DNA from: Runella defluvii
GTDB lineage: Bacteria; Bacteroidota; Bacteroidia; Cytophagales; Spirosomataceae
Assembly: GCF_014195535.1 (NCBI RefSeq)
Contig: NZ_JACIBY010000011.1
Location: forward strand, 62,001 to 126,000
DNA length: 64,000 nucleotides
Reading direction: 5' to 3'
The notes below the pieces were generated by a model that searched no databases, had not been told where the DNA came from, and saw only the letters and a list, made by a program, of their open reading frames with translations. The position numbers and the translations under genes are program-made. This document shows, in pieces, positions 25,404 to 34,286 of this stretch; within the stretch, counting starts at the first letter, position 1, and each line of letters begins with the position of its first letter.

Positions 25404-27605
25404 TTGCAAAAGGTTTTACTACTCACTCCGCCTTTCACTCAGCTGAATACCCCCTACCCTGCTACGGCTTACATCAAGGGGTTTCTGAACACGCTGGGCG
25501 TTGTTTCTCACCAAGCCGATTTGGGGATTGAAGTCATTTTGAAGCTATTTTCGGCCCAAGGGCTTACCCAACTCTTCGATGCCCTCGAAAAAGCCGAGCA
25601 TGACATAGAGCTTACCGAAAACGCGTTTCGTGTCTATCACCTTCGCGACGAATACATCGCGACCATTGAACCCGTCATTTCTTTTCTACAAAATAAAAAT
25701 CCCACCCTCGCCCACAGCATCTGCGACCGCACCTATTTGCCCGAAGCATCCCGCTTCAAAGACGTGGAAGACCTCGATTGGGCGTTTGGAACCATGGGTA
25801 CGCAGGATAAAGCCCGCCATTTGGCAACTCTCTACTTGGAAGATTTGGGCGATTTTCTGCAAGAAGCCATCGACCCTCATTTTGGATTTAGCCGCTACGC
25901 CGAACGCTTAGGACGCACTGCTACGCATTTTGACGAACTCTTGGCCGAACTTCAAAAGCCTGATACGCTTATTACCGTTTTTCTCCATGAGTTATTGGAA
26001 CAAAAAATGGGGGCATTCCAGCCTACCGTCGTTTGTTTGAGTGTGCCTTTTCCAGGCAATTTGTTTGGAGCACTAAAATGTGGTCAGTACCTCAAAAAAC
26101 ACTATCCTGACGTAAAAATCGTGATGGGAGGTGGCTTTTGTAATACCGAACTGCGCTCACTTTCGGACCCGCGCGTATTTGATTACCTTGACTTTGTATG
26201 CCTCGACGACGGCGAGGCTCCTCTGCGCACATTGCTCCAATACCTAGAAGAAAAACGCTCTTTGTCTTCGCTCAAACGGACGTTTGCGCGTACCGACAAC
26301 CAAGTCGTTTATTACAACGGTGCTTCGGAAAAAGACGTAGCGCAACGAGACACGGGGACGCCCGATTATTCCGACTTATGTTTATTGGACTACCTTTCGG
26401 TTATCGAAATTGTCAATCCAATGCACCGCCTTTGGAGCGATGGGCGCTGGAACAAACTGACCCTTGCCCACGGCTGCTACTGGGGAAAATGTTCTTTCTG
26501 TGACATTTCGCTGGATTATATCAAAAACTATGAACCTCTCACGGCCGCGCTGATTTGCGACCGAATCGAAGAGATTATTGCCAAAACCCAGCAAAATGGC
26601 TTTCATTTTGTGGACGAGGCCGCGCCGCCCGCTTTGCTTCGCGACGTAGCGATTGAAATCATCCGCCGCAAGCTAACCGTCGTTTGGTGGACCAATATTC
26701 GTTTTGAAAAAAACTTCACCCACGATTTATCTTTATTACTCAAAGCCTCAGGCTGCATTGCCATGTCGGGCGGATTAGAAGTCGCTTCTGACCGCTTGTT
26801 GGCGATGATGAAAAAAGGGGTAACTGTAGGACAAGTAGCACGCGTAGCCGATGGGTTTACCCAAGCGGGCATCATGGTTCACGCCTATTTGATGTACGGA
26901 TTTCCGACACAAACGGCTCAAGAAACCATTGATTCGCTCGAAATGGTGCGTCAATTGTTCGAAAACGGCGTTCTCCAATCAGGTTTTTGGCACCGTTTTG
27001 CCATGACTTCCCACAGCCCCGTGGGTTTGGCGCCCGACGCTTTCGACGTGCAGCGCATTGGGCCTAGCTTCGGAGGTTTTGCCGATAATGATTTGTACCA
27101 CGACGACCCCAAAGGTGCCAACCACGATTTGTACAGCGAAGGGCTTCGTAAGTCACTCTTTAATTACATGCACGGAGTAGGTTTTGATATTCCTCTTTCA
27201 AAATGGTTTGATTCAAAAGTACCTACGACGACCATTCCATCGAATTACATTCAGCGGCAAATGGCGCAAAATGAAGATAGCGTCCGTAAAAATGCGTTTG
27301 TGATTTGGCTTGGGAAGCTCCCTAATGTGGAGTATTTTGAGGTAAAACAAGGAAAAAAAGTAATCGAATTGGCCGAACTCCATTTTTACGATAAAAAACA
27401 CGATTGGAGCATTCAACTTCCTGCCCAACAAGCACATTTTTGGGAAGGGTTGTTTCCAAAAATCGCGATTCACCTTTTTGAACAACCACTTGCTTTCCAA
27501 CAATTACAAACGGAGTTTGAAGCAGCCCAATTGGGAAGTTTTAGCGCTTTCGCCAAAACGCCAACGTGGAAAAAACTTCGTGAAAATGGGTTGCTGATTT
27601 TATAG
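25404..27605 (+). CDS. B12-binding-type radical SAM protein of unknown substrate (TTG start)
   Basis: 733 residues. An N-terminal cobalamin-binding-like Rossmann region (LLLTPPFTQLNTPYPATAYIKGFL through KIVMGGGFCNTEL) precedes a radical SAM core with CYWGKCSFC (the Cx4Cx2C spacing of the B12-type subfamily) and FVDEAAPPALL. The C-terminal about 170 residues form an extra domain. The TTG at 25404 is required, because the first beta strand begins at residue 3. It follows gmk by 3 bp. The product may be a methyl or ring rearrangement enzyme, but no cofactor gene lies nearby. Function unknown. Confidence 0.82.
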   Translation: MQKVLLLTPPFTQLNTPYPATAYIKGFLNTLGVVSHQADLGIEVILKLFSAQGLTQLFDALEKAEHDIELTENAFRVYHLRDEYIATIEPVISFLQNKNPTLAHSICDRTYLPEASRFKDVEDLDWAFGTMGTQDKARHLATLYLEDLGDFLQEAIDPHFGFSRYAERLGRTATHFDELLAELQKPDTLITVFLHELLEQKMGAFQPTVVCLSVPFPGNLFGALKCGQYLKKHYPDVKIVMGGGFCNTELRSLSDPRVFDYLDFVCLDDGEAPLRTLLQYLEEKRSLSSLKRTFARTDNQVVYYNGASEKDVAQRDTGTPDYSDLCLLDYLSVIEIVNPMHRLWSDGRWNKLTLAHGCYWGKCSFCDISLDYIKNYEPLTAALICDRIEEIIAKTQQNGFHFVDEAAPPALLRDVAIEIIRRKLTVVWWTNIRFEKNFTHDLSLLLKASGCIAMSGGLEVASDRLLAMMKKGVTVGQVARVADGFTQAGIMVHAYLMYGFPTQTAQETIDSLEMVRQLFENGVLQSGFWHRFAMTSHSPVGLAPDAFDVQRIGPSFGGFADNDLYHDDPKGANHDLYSEGLRKSLFNYMHGVGFDIPLSKWFDSKVPTTTIPSNYIQRQMAQNEDSVRKNAFVIWLGKLPNVEYFEVKQGKKVIELAELHFYDKKHDWSIQLPAQQAHFWEGLFPKIAIHLFEQPLAFQQLQTEFEAAQLGSFSAFAKTPTWKKLRENGLLIL

Positions 27606-27611
27606 GAGACG

Positions 27612-28535
27612 CTAGGCTAAATGCAATCCTACCACAAGCCCCCACATCAATAGAAAGCTAATAATCAAAGACACATTGACCAATACCCCCGCGATTCGAG
27701 AATCGTAATTGAGTTCGTCCGCAAAGGGAAGAATCGTCATTCCAATTGGCAGAATTACGCAGACAATCAGCACATTACGAAACATGGAAGGCTCAGGAAC
27801 AAACGTGTAAAGCAACACCACCGCCAATAGCCCACAGCCATACCGAATAGCTAGAACCTTTGCCACCGCCCATACTTGGCTCTTTTCGAGGGCAAAACTC
27901 ATGTAAATCCCCATCAGTAAAAGCACCAACGGCTTGTTGGCTTTGGCCAGTACGTCCAAAAAATCGTAGGCAACGGTCGGAAGTTCGATGTCGAGCGCGT
28001 TGATAGTTAGGCCAATAAACATGGCTTGTAGCGGCGGCAATTGGAGTACTTTTCGCAGCACTTTTTTAAATTCTACGGAAGCTCCTTCTTCTTTTACCGC
28101 AAAATAACTCCCCACCGAATAAACCAATCCGAAGGTAATGATGGTATTACCAATGTCGAACATCGCGACGTAAACCAGTCCTTCTCTACCCCAAATTCCC
28201 TCAATAATAGGAAAGGCAAACAAACCTACATTGAGCCCCCCGCAGGCCATGGTCAGCATTCCTCTCAGGCGGTCGGAATAACCCGAAAACCAAAACCAGC
28301 CAATAAGTGTCATTATTGACCCCAAAGCAATGCAAAGCAAAGGGCTAAAAAACAAGGCGGGTTTAAAATCAATGCGAATCGTGCTGACAATCATCAACGC
28401 AGGGAACGTCGTGTGCATCAGAAATTTAGAGATTGATTTTCCGTCTTTTTCGGTCACAAAATCAAATTTTTTAATCAAAAAACCCATTGTGGCAATGCCA
28501 AGGGTAATGAGAAAAACACTGTTGGTCTGATTCAT
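27612..28535 (-). CDS. AEC-family transporter
   Basis: 307 residues with about ten hydrophobic segments in two halves, typical of the auxin efflux carrier/AEC family (PF03547). Recognisable are the N-terminal FLITLGIATMGFLIKKF and the half-repeat AYDFLDVLAKANKPLVLLLMGIYMSF. These proteins export or import small carboxylates. The gene diverges from the uronate operon across a 333-bp intergenic region that holds the candidate LacI-type operator, so co-regulation is possible. It converges on the radical SAM gene with a 6-bp gap. Confidence 0.85.
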   Translation of the reverse strand: MNQTNSVFLITLGIATMGFLIKKFDFVTEKDGKSISKFLMHTTFPALMIVSTIRIDFKPALFFSPLLCIALGSIMTLIGWFWFSGYSDRLRGMLTMACGGLNVGLFAFPIIEGIWGREGLVYVAMFDIGNTIITFGLVYSVGSYFAVKEEGASVEFKKVLRKVLQLPPLQAMFIGLTINALDIELPTVAYDFLDVLAKANKPLVLLLMGIYMSFALEKSQVWAVAKVLAIRYGCGLLAVVLLYTFVPEPSMFRNVLIVCVILPIGMTILPFADELNYDSRIAGVLVNVSLIISFLLMWGLVVGLHLA

Positions 28536-28722
28536 GGGAGGTGAGTTGAAGAGAGAATGCGAAGCACTACAAATGCAAAACTACAAAAGTGCGTTGGAAG
28601 GACGACCAAAAACTTTGAAAAGTCTAATTTTTAGGCCAATATTTTATGCGTAGTTTTTATTGAAGCAAAGCGTCAATAAATGGCGTTTTCTTGCCTGATT
28701 ACAATCTATTTTTTGTTAAGTA

Positions 28723-28730
28723 CAATTTTG
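28723..28730 (+). promoter_or_regulatory. Probable -7 element of the uronate operon
   Basis: CAATTTTG differs from TAnnTTTG at one base. It is immediately followed by the palindrome at 28731-28752, placing the candidate operator over the transcription start. The rest of the 333-bp divergent gap (28536-28868) is A/T-rich without other features that I recognise. Confidence 0.35.
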
Positions 28731-28752
28731 CAAACGTTATCGGTAACGATTG
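28731..28752. promoter_or_regulatory. LacI-type operator palindrome in front of the uronate operon
   Basis: CAAACGTTATC is mirrored by GGTAACGATTG: a 22-bp even-spaced palindrome with a central CG and two mismatched pairs of eleven. This is the form recognised by LacI/GalR-family repressors. It lies directly after a near-consensus -7 element and about 115 bp before kdgF. No LacI-family gene is in the window. Confidence 0.55.
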
Positions 28753-28868
28753 CGTAAAAATATCGGCGCAAATCGTTGATTTACTCCATAATTAAAAATA
28801 AACTCAATCCTACCAAACTACAACCTTGGTAGTCAAAGCCAACACATTCATAGCTAAAAAATACAATT

Positions 28869-29222
28869 TTGAACTCTTCTATTCATCCTGCATTCGAGAA
28901 AGCCTTGGTAGCCGACGGTGACATCCCTTGGGAAAAAGTTGACGATAAAATCCAACGGAAGATTATGTCCTTCTCCAACGAATTAATGTTGGTTAAAGTA
29001 GCCTTTTTACAGGGAGGAATAGGTACTATGCACAAGCATCCTCATTTACAAATTAGCTACGTCGCCAGTGGGGCCTTTGAGGTGACGATTGGAGACGAAA
29101 GTCGTTTGCTTCAAGCAGGAGATGTCTATTTTGTACCTTCCAATGTATTGCATGGCGCGGTATGTCACGAAGAAGGTGTACTCATCGACGTATTTAACCC
29201 ACTCCGCGAAGATTTTTTGTAG
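28869..29222 (+). CDS. kdgF: Cupin protein, KdgF-like unsaturated uronate linearising enzyme (TTG start)
   Basis: 117 residues forming one small cupin barrel. Metal-binding motif 1 is GTMHKHPHLQISYVASGAFEV (two His, a Gln and a later Glu) and motif 2 is PSNVLHGAVCHEEG. KdgF proteins convert 4,5-unsaturated galacturonate, released from pectin oligomers, to the linear keto form. Size, motifs and position at the head of a GH105/uxaB/uxaC/kdgK/eda operon all fit. The frame begins at TTG 28869; the next Met is at residue 33, inside the cupin fold, so TTG is favoured. Symbol assigned partly by context. Confidence 0.75.
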   Translation: MNSSIHPAFEKALVADGDIPWEKVDDKIQRKIMSFSNELMLVKVAFLQGGIGTMHKHPHLQISYVASGAFEVTIGDESRLLQAGDVYFVPSNVLHGAVCHEEGVLIDVFNPLREDFL

Positions 29223-29289
29223 CCTAAGGTACAGGAAAGCAGTACCACAAACAGTCATTACTTTTAGCCTCCATTTTTTAACTATCAAT

Positions 29290-31203
29290 ATGAAACGCGT
29301 TCTTCTACATCTCATCGTAGGTATGTTGGTAGCCTACACAGCTACCGCCCAAAAAGCCCCCTATTCGGTACGCATGGCTGAGTCGTTTATGACTTGGCAC
29401 AAAGACTCCATCGCGGTCAAAGAAAACAAACCTGCCAGTTGGGATTATGAGCAGGGCTTGATGTGCAAAGCCATTGAAAAAGTATGGAATCGGACAGGAA
29501 ACGGCAAATATTTCGAGTACGTGCGCCGCGACATGGATCGCTATGTTCAAAAAGACGGCTCCATCCGCACGTACAAATACGACGATTTTAACCTTGATAA
29601 TATACCTACGGGTCGGGCTTTGTTGACCTTGTACCAACAAACCCAACCCGACAAAGACAAATACCGCAAAGCCGCCGATTTGCTTTGGAAGCAAATTGAG
29701 AACCAACCCCAAACCAAAGAAGGTGGATTTTGGCACAAAAAGCGTTACCCTTACCAAATGTGGCTCGACGGCCTCTTCATGGCCGAGCCTTTTGCTGCTG
29801 AGTACAGCCTTATTTTTAACCATCCTGAGCATTTCGACCACATTGCCAAACAGTTTGCCCTCATCGAAAAATACGCCGTTGACCCCAAAACGGGCTTGGT
29901 TTACCACGCGTACGACGAAAGTAAAGAGCAAAAATGGGCAGACCCCAAAACGGGTCTTTCGCCTCACTTTTGGAGCAGAGCGATTGGCTGGTACGCCATG
30001 GCATTGGTCGATGTCTTAGATTATATGCCCGCCAACCATCCTGAACACGCCAATCTTATCAAATACCTTCAGCGCCTTGCCCCTGCATTGGTAAAATACC
30101 AAGACGCCAAGTCGGGCGTGTGGTACCAAATGACTACCCAAGGAACGCGCAAAGGAAACTACTTTGAAGCATCGGCTTCGTGTATGTTTGTGTATGCCCT
30201 CGCCAAAGGCGTACGGATGGGGTATTTGCCTGCCACTTACCTTGCTTCGGCCAAAAAAGGATACGCGGGTATTTTGAAGGAATTTGTGGAAGAAGAAGCC
30301 AATGGCACCATCAGCCTTAACAAAACGGTGAGCGTGGGTGGCCTCGGAGGCTCTCCTTACCGCGATGGCACTTACGAATATTACTTGAGCGAGCCAATCC
30401 GCAAAAACGACCTCAAAGGTGTGGGGCCGTTTATTTTTGCCAGCGTAGAAATGGAAATTGCAGCAGAAAACAGCCTCGGAAAAGGCAAAGTGGTAGCTGC
30501 TGATTATTATTTTAATCATGAATTCAGAAGAGACCACAATGGCAACCAAGAGCAATTTCACTACACGTGGGAAGACCGCCAACATTCAGGTTTTTGGCTT
30601 TGGGGAACTATTTTTCGGGATTTAGGGGCCAAAACCACCAGCATTACAGCCGCCCCAACCGCTGCTAACCTCAAAAATGTCAACGTCTATATCATCGTTG
30701 ACCCCGACACCAAGAAAGAAACTGCTGCCCCAAATTTTGTCCAAGAGGGCGACATCAAAGCCATCAGCGCTTGGGTAAAAGCAGGCGGAACGCTTGTGCT
30801 GATGTCTAATGACACATCCAACTGCGAACATCCTCACTTCAACCGTTTGGCCAAAGAATTTGGGCTCCAGTTTTTATCCAAAAACGTCAACATGGTACAA
30901 GGACAGCAGTGGGAACAAGGACGCGTGGACATTCCAGTGGGGAATGCAGTGTTCAAAAACACCAAAGCCGTTTACATCAAAGAGTTGTCTCCGTTGGAAG
31001 TAAAAGCCCCTGCGCAAGCACTCGTCACGCAAAAAGGCGACGTCATCATGGCCGTATCGAAAGTCGGTAAAGGGACGGTTTTTGCCGTGGGTGACCCTTG
31101 GCTTTACAACGAATATACCGACGGCCGCCGCATTCCGATGACCTACGAAAATTTTTCGGCCGCCAAAGACTTAGCATCGTGGTTATTGAACCCAAAAAAA
31201 TAA
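29290..31203 (+). CDS. GH105 unsaturated rhamnogalacturonyl hydrolase with C-terminal GATase-like domain
   Basis: The ATG at 29290 gives a signal peptide (HLIVGMLVAYTATAQ) and 637 residues; an open frame extends further upstream but overlaps kdgF. The (alpha/alpha)6 barrel (about 30-375) has YPYQMWLDGLFMAEPF with the catalytic Asp, and SPHFWSRAIGWYAMALVD. GH105 enzymes hydrate the 4,5-unsaturated uronyl group and release it from lyase products. The C-terminal about 200 residues (VNVYIIVDPDTKKE, WVKAGGTLVLMSND) look like a class I glutamine-amidotransferase-fold domain of unknown role. It ends 3 bp before uxaB. Confidence 0.9.
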   Translation: MKRVLLHLIVGMLVAYTATAQKAPYSVRMAESFMTWHKDSIAVKENKPASWDYEQGLMCKAIEKVWNRTGNGKYFEYVRRDMDRYVQKDGSIRTYKYDDFNLDNIPTGRALLTLYQQTQPDKDKYRKAADLLWKQIENQPQTKEGGFWHKKRYPYQMWLDGLFMAEPFAAEYSLIFNHPEHFDHIAKQFALIEKYAVDPKTGLVYHAYDESKEQKWADPKTGLSPHFWSRAIGWYAMALVDVLDYMPANHPEHANLIKYLQRLAPALVKYQDAKSGVWYQMTTQGTRKGNYFEASASCMFVYALAKGVRMGYLPATYLASAKKGYAGILKEFVEEEANGTISLNKTVSVGGLGGSPYRDGTYEYYLSEPIRKNDLKGVGPFIFASVEMEIAAENSLGKGKVVAADYYFNHEFRRDHNGNQEQFHYTWEDRQHSGFWLWGTIFRDLGAKTTSITAAPTAANLKNVNVYIIVDPDTKKETAAPNFVQEGDIKAISAWVKAGGTLVLMSNDTSNCEHPHFNRLAKEFGLQFLSKNVNMVQGQQWEQGRVDIPVGNAVFKNTKAVYIKELSPLEVKAPAQALVTQKGDVIMAVSKVGKGTVFAVGDPWLYNEYTDGRRIPMTYENFSAAKDLASWLLNPKK

Positions 31204-31206
31204 AAA

Positions 31207-32754
31207 ATGAGCTATCTATCTATAAACAAACTACCTCAACTTCGCCAACATCCTAACTTGGTGGTACCTGAGGCATCGTTATTCGACCTTCCCGAAAAAG
31301 TTTTACAATTTGGAACGGGGGTATTACTGCGAGGCTTACCCGATTACTTGATTGACAAAGCCAATCGCCAAGGCGTATTCAATGGCCGCATTGTAGTAGT
31401 AAAATCGACTGACTCGGGCGATTCGGCTGCTTTCGACGAGCAAGATGGTTTATATACGCTTTGTGTTCGCGGGATTGAAAACAACGAACTCGTCGAAGAA
31501 AACATCATCTGCTCGGCCATCAGCCGCGTGCTTTCGGCCAAGTCGCAGTGGGAGGCTATTCTTGAGTGCGCCAAAAATCCTGAACTACAGATTATTCTTT
31601 CCAATACCACTGAGGTCGGAATTCAATTGGTTCAAGACGATATTTCAGACACACCTCCTACTTCGTTTCCTGGCAAATTGTTGGCCTTTCTTTACGCTCG
31701 TTTCAAAGCGTTTGGGGGAAGCCAAGAATCAGGTTTGGTGATTGTTCCGACCGAATTGATTCCTGATAATGGCACCAAATTGGAGTCGATTGTGATTGAA
31801 CTGGCTCACCGCAATGGCCTAGAGTCGGGCTTCTTTGATTGGCTCGAAAGTGCCAATCACTTTTGCAACTCGCTCGTTGACCGTATCGTCCCTGGCAAAC
31901 CCGACGCCGATACGTGCCAAGCGTTGTACGATGAACTAGGTTACGAAGATAAGTTACTGACGTTGAGCGAAGTATTTCGTTTGTGGGCGATTGAAGGCGA
32001 TGAACACGTCAAACAAGTACTCTCGTTTGCCACCACCGACGACGGTATTTTTATTGAACCCGATATTAACTTGTTTCGTGAACTCAAGCTTCGCTTGCTC
32101 AACGGCACGCATACACTTAGCTGCGGTTTAGCCTACCTTGCAGGTTATGACACGGTTATCAGCGCCATGCAAGACGAAATTATGGCTTCCTTCATCGGCA
32201 ATTTAATGTTGGCCGAATTGGGCTTGGCCATTCCGTACCCGATGGACGACAAACGTCCGCAGCGATTTGGAATGCAAGTGATTGACCGTTTCCGCAACCC
32301 ACACCTCAATCACCAGTGGCTTAGCATCACGCTGAACTACACCTCCAAAATGAAAATGCGAAACGTGGCGACGTTGCTGCGTTATTACGAAATCTTTGAC
32401 TGCGTTCCTCAATATTTCTCTTTAGGGTTTGCTGCTTACTTGTATTTTATGAAGCCCGTTGCCAAAGAAGGTTTTGTGTATTTCGGTGAACGTAACGGTG
32501 TTCCTTACCCCATTCAAGACGAAAAAGCCGAGTATTTCTACCAAAAATGGCAGCAATACGATACCGCAGAGCTAGTTGAAAAAGTGCTACAAGACAAAAC
32601 TCTTTGGGACACAGACTTGTCGCTTTTACCTGGTTTTACGCAAAGTATCATAGATAACTTAGAAAATATGCTCGAAAATGGGGTAAAACAATCCCTCGAA
32701 AGCTTTTTTCTAAGACATCCCTCTCAGGTAGCCGAAACGAACGAGATTCTCTAA
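31207..32754 (+). CDS. uxaB: Tagaturonate reductase
   Basis: 515 residues of the long-chain mannitol dehydrogenase family. It has the nucleotide-binding start VLQFGTGVLLRGLPDYLIDKA and the catalytic region LKLRLLNGTHTLSCGLAYLAGYDTV (Lys and Asn/His of the family). It reduces D-tagaturonate to D-altronate with NADH in galacturonate catabolism. It starts 3 bp after GH105 and is followed 21 bp later by uxaC. No altronate dehydratase gene (uxaA) is present in the window, so it must lie elsewhere or in the adjoining sequence. Confidence 0.92.
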   Translation: MSYLSINKLPQLRQHPNLVVPEASLFDLPEKVLQFGTGVLLRGLPDYLIDKANRQGVFNGRIVVVKSTDSGDSAAFDEQDGLYTLCVRGIENNELVEENIICSAISRVLSAKSQWEAILECAKNPELQIILSNTTEVGIQLVQDDISDTPPTSFPGKLLAFLYARFKAFGGSQESGLVIVPTELIPDNGTKLESIVIELAHRNGLESGFFDWLESANHFCNSLVDRIVPGKPDADTCQALYDELGYEDKLLTLSEVFRLWAIEGDEHVKQVLSFATTDDGIFIEPDINLFRELKLRLLNGTHTLSCGLAYLAGYDTVISAMQDEIMASFIGNLMLAELGLAIPYPMDDKRPQRFGMQVIDRFRNPHLNHQWLSITLNYTSKMKMRNVATLLRYYEIFDCVPQYFSLGFAAYLYFMKPVAKEGFVYFGERNGVPYPIQDEKAEYFYQKWQQYDTAELVEKVLQDKTLWDTDLSLLPGFTQSIIDNLENMLENGVKQSLESFFLRHPSQVAETNEIL

Positions 32755-32775
32755 ATTTAATCCTCATTTACTGAC

Positions 32776-34185
32776 ATGTTGGTAACTAAGACATTTCTTG
32801 ACGAAGATTTTTTACTCCAAACCGATAGCGCACGCACACTCTACCACGAGTTTGCGAAGCAAATGCCTATCATTGATTACCATAACCACCTTCCTCCTGA
32901 CCAAATCGTAGCCGACAAAACGTTTGAGAACCTGACGCAAATTTGGTTGTACGGCGACCACTACAAATGGAGGGCGATGCGTACCAATGGTATCAATGAA
33001 AACTATTGTACGGGCGCTGCCACCGATTACGAAAAGTTTGAAAAATGGGCCGAAACCGTGCCTTATACCCTTCGTAACCCACTATACCACTGGACGCACC
33101 TTGAGTTGCAGCGTTATTTCGACGTTCACGAAGTTTTAAGCCCCAAAAGCGCCCGTCGTATCTATGACGAATGTTCGGAGAAACTGCGCACCCCTGATTA
33201 TTCGGTGCGTAACTTGCTCCGCAAAATGAACGTAGAAGTGGTATGTACCACCGACGACCCACTCGATACGTTAGAATACCACCAACAATTAGCTACAGAA
33301 GGGACGTTTGAAGTTCAAATGCGTCCTGCTTTTCGGCCTGATAAATTTATCTTAATTGGCAACGCCAACTTTGCTACGTATCTCCAAAAATTAGGCACTA
33401 TCGTTGGTTTTGAAATCAATCGTTACGACGACCTTACCAAGGCGCTCCGTGCACGCGCCGATTTCTTTGCTTCTTTGGGCTGTAAATTGTCTGACCACGG
33501 CCTAGAGCAAATCTACGCCGCCGACTTTACTCCAGAAGCAGCCGATAGCATTTTGCAAAAAGCACTTGCAGGACAGACGCTGTCTCAAAACGACATCTTG
33601 GTGTACCAATCCGCCATTTTGCACTTCTTGGGCACCATGTACCACGAACTTGGCTGGACACAGCAGTTCCACTTGGGAGCGCTCCGCAACAACAACGCCC
33701 GCGCTTTACGTCTTCTAGGCCCTGATACAGGCTGGGATTCGATTGGTGACTGGTCGCAAGCAATGGCATTGTCGAAATTCTTGGGACGTTTGGACGAATA
33801 CGACCAATTGGCAAAAACCATTATTTATAACCTCAACCCTGCCGACAACGAAGTGATTGCCACCATGATTGGCAACTTCAACGACGGGTCGATTGCGGGT
33901 AAGGTTCAGTTTGGGTCGGGATGGTGGTTTTTAGACCAAAAAGACGGCATGGAAAAGCAAATTACGGCTTTGTCGAACATGGGCTTGTTGAGCCGTTTTG
34001 TAGGTATGCTCACCGATTCTCGCTCGTTCTTGTCGTTCCCTCGTCACGAGTATTTCCGTCGTATTTTGTGTAATATGTTCGGGAATGACATCGAAAACGG
34101 CGAAATCCCCAGCGATATGGAGTGGGTTGGCCAAGTGGTTCAGAACATTTGTTACAACAACGCAAAACAATACTTTGGATTTTAG
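32776..34185 (+). CDS. uxaC: Glucuronate/galacturonate isomerase
   Basis: 469 residues of the uronate isomerase family. It opens with the metal-binding IIDYHNHLPPDQI (HxH) and has CTTDDPLDTLEYH, RPAFRPDKF and SFLSFPRHEYFRRILCNMFG. It interconverts D-galacturonate/D-tagaturonate and D-glucuronate/D-fructuronate in the cytoplasm. It sits between uxaB and kdgK, matching pathway order. A hairpin of the GGTTG family follows its stop codon. Confidence 0.96.
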   Translation: MLVTKTFLDEDFLLQTDSARTLYHEFAKQMPIIDYHNHLPPDQIVADKTFENLTQIWLYGDHYKWRAMRTNGINENYCTGAATDYEKFEKWAETVPYTLRNPLYHWTHLELQRYFDVHEVLSPKSARRIYDECSEKLRTPDYSVRNLLRKMNVEVVCTTDDPLDTLEYHQQLATEGTFEVQMRPAFRPDKFILIGNANFATYLQKLGTIVGFEINRYDDLTKALRARADFFASLGCKLSDHGLEQIYAADFTPEAADSILQKALAGQTLSQNDILVYQSAILHFLGTMYHELGWTQQFHLGALRNNNARALRLLGPDTGWDSIGDWSQAMALSKFLGRLDEYDQLAKTIIYNLNPADNEVIATMIGNFNDGSIAGKVQFGSGWWFLDQKDGMEKQITALSNMGLLSRFVGMLTDSRSFLSFPRHEYFRRILCNMFGNDIENGEIPSDMEWVGQVVQNICYNNAKQYFGF

Positions 34186-34243
34186 AACCTTTTTTTCTCA
34201 ACCACTAAGGCACTAAGATTCATTAAGTTTTCATTTTTCGTAC

Positions 34244-34265
34244 AGGCGGTTGCTCACAACCGCCT
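34244..34265. repeat. GGTTG-CTCA-CAACC hairpin (dispersed family) between uxaC and kdgK
   Basis: AGGCGGTTG and CAACCGCCT pair perfectly around CTCA. It is 22 bp upstream of the kdgK ATG, inside the presumed operon. Confidence 0.85.
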
Positions 34266-34286
34266 ATGTACTAAAAGTATAGCACT

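Noticed and set aside
29089-29289. Upstream extension of the GH105 frame
   Set aside because: It overlaps kdgF and would bury the signal peptide; the ATG at 29290 starts a clear signal sequence.
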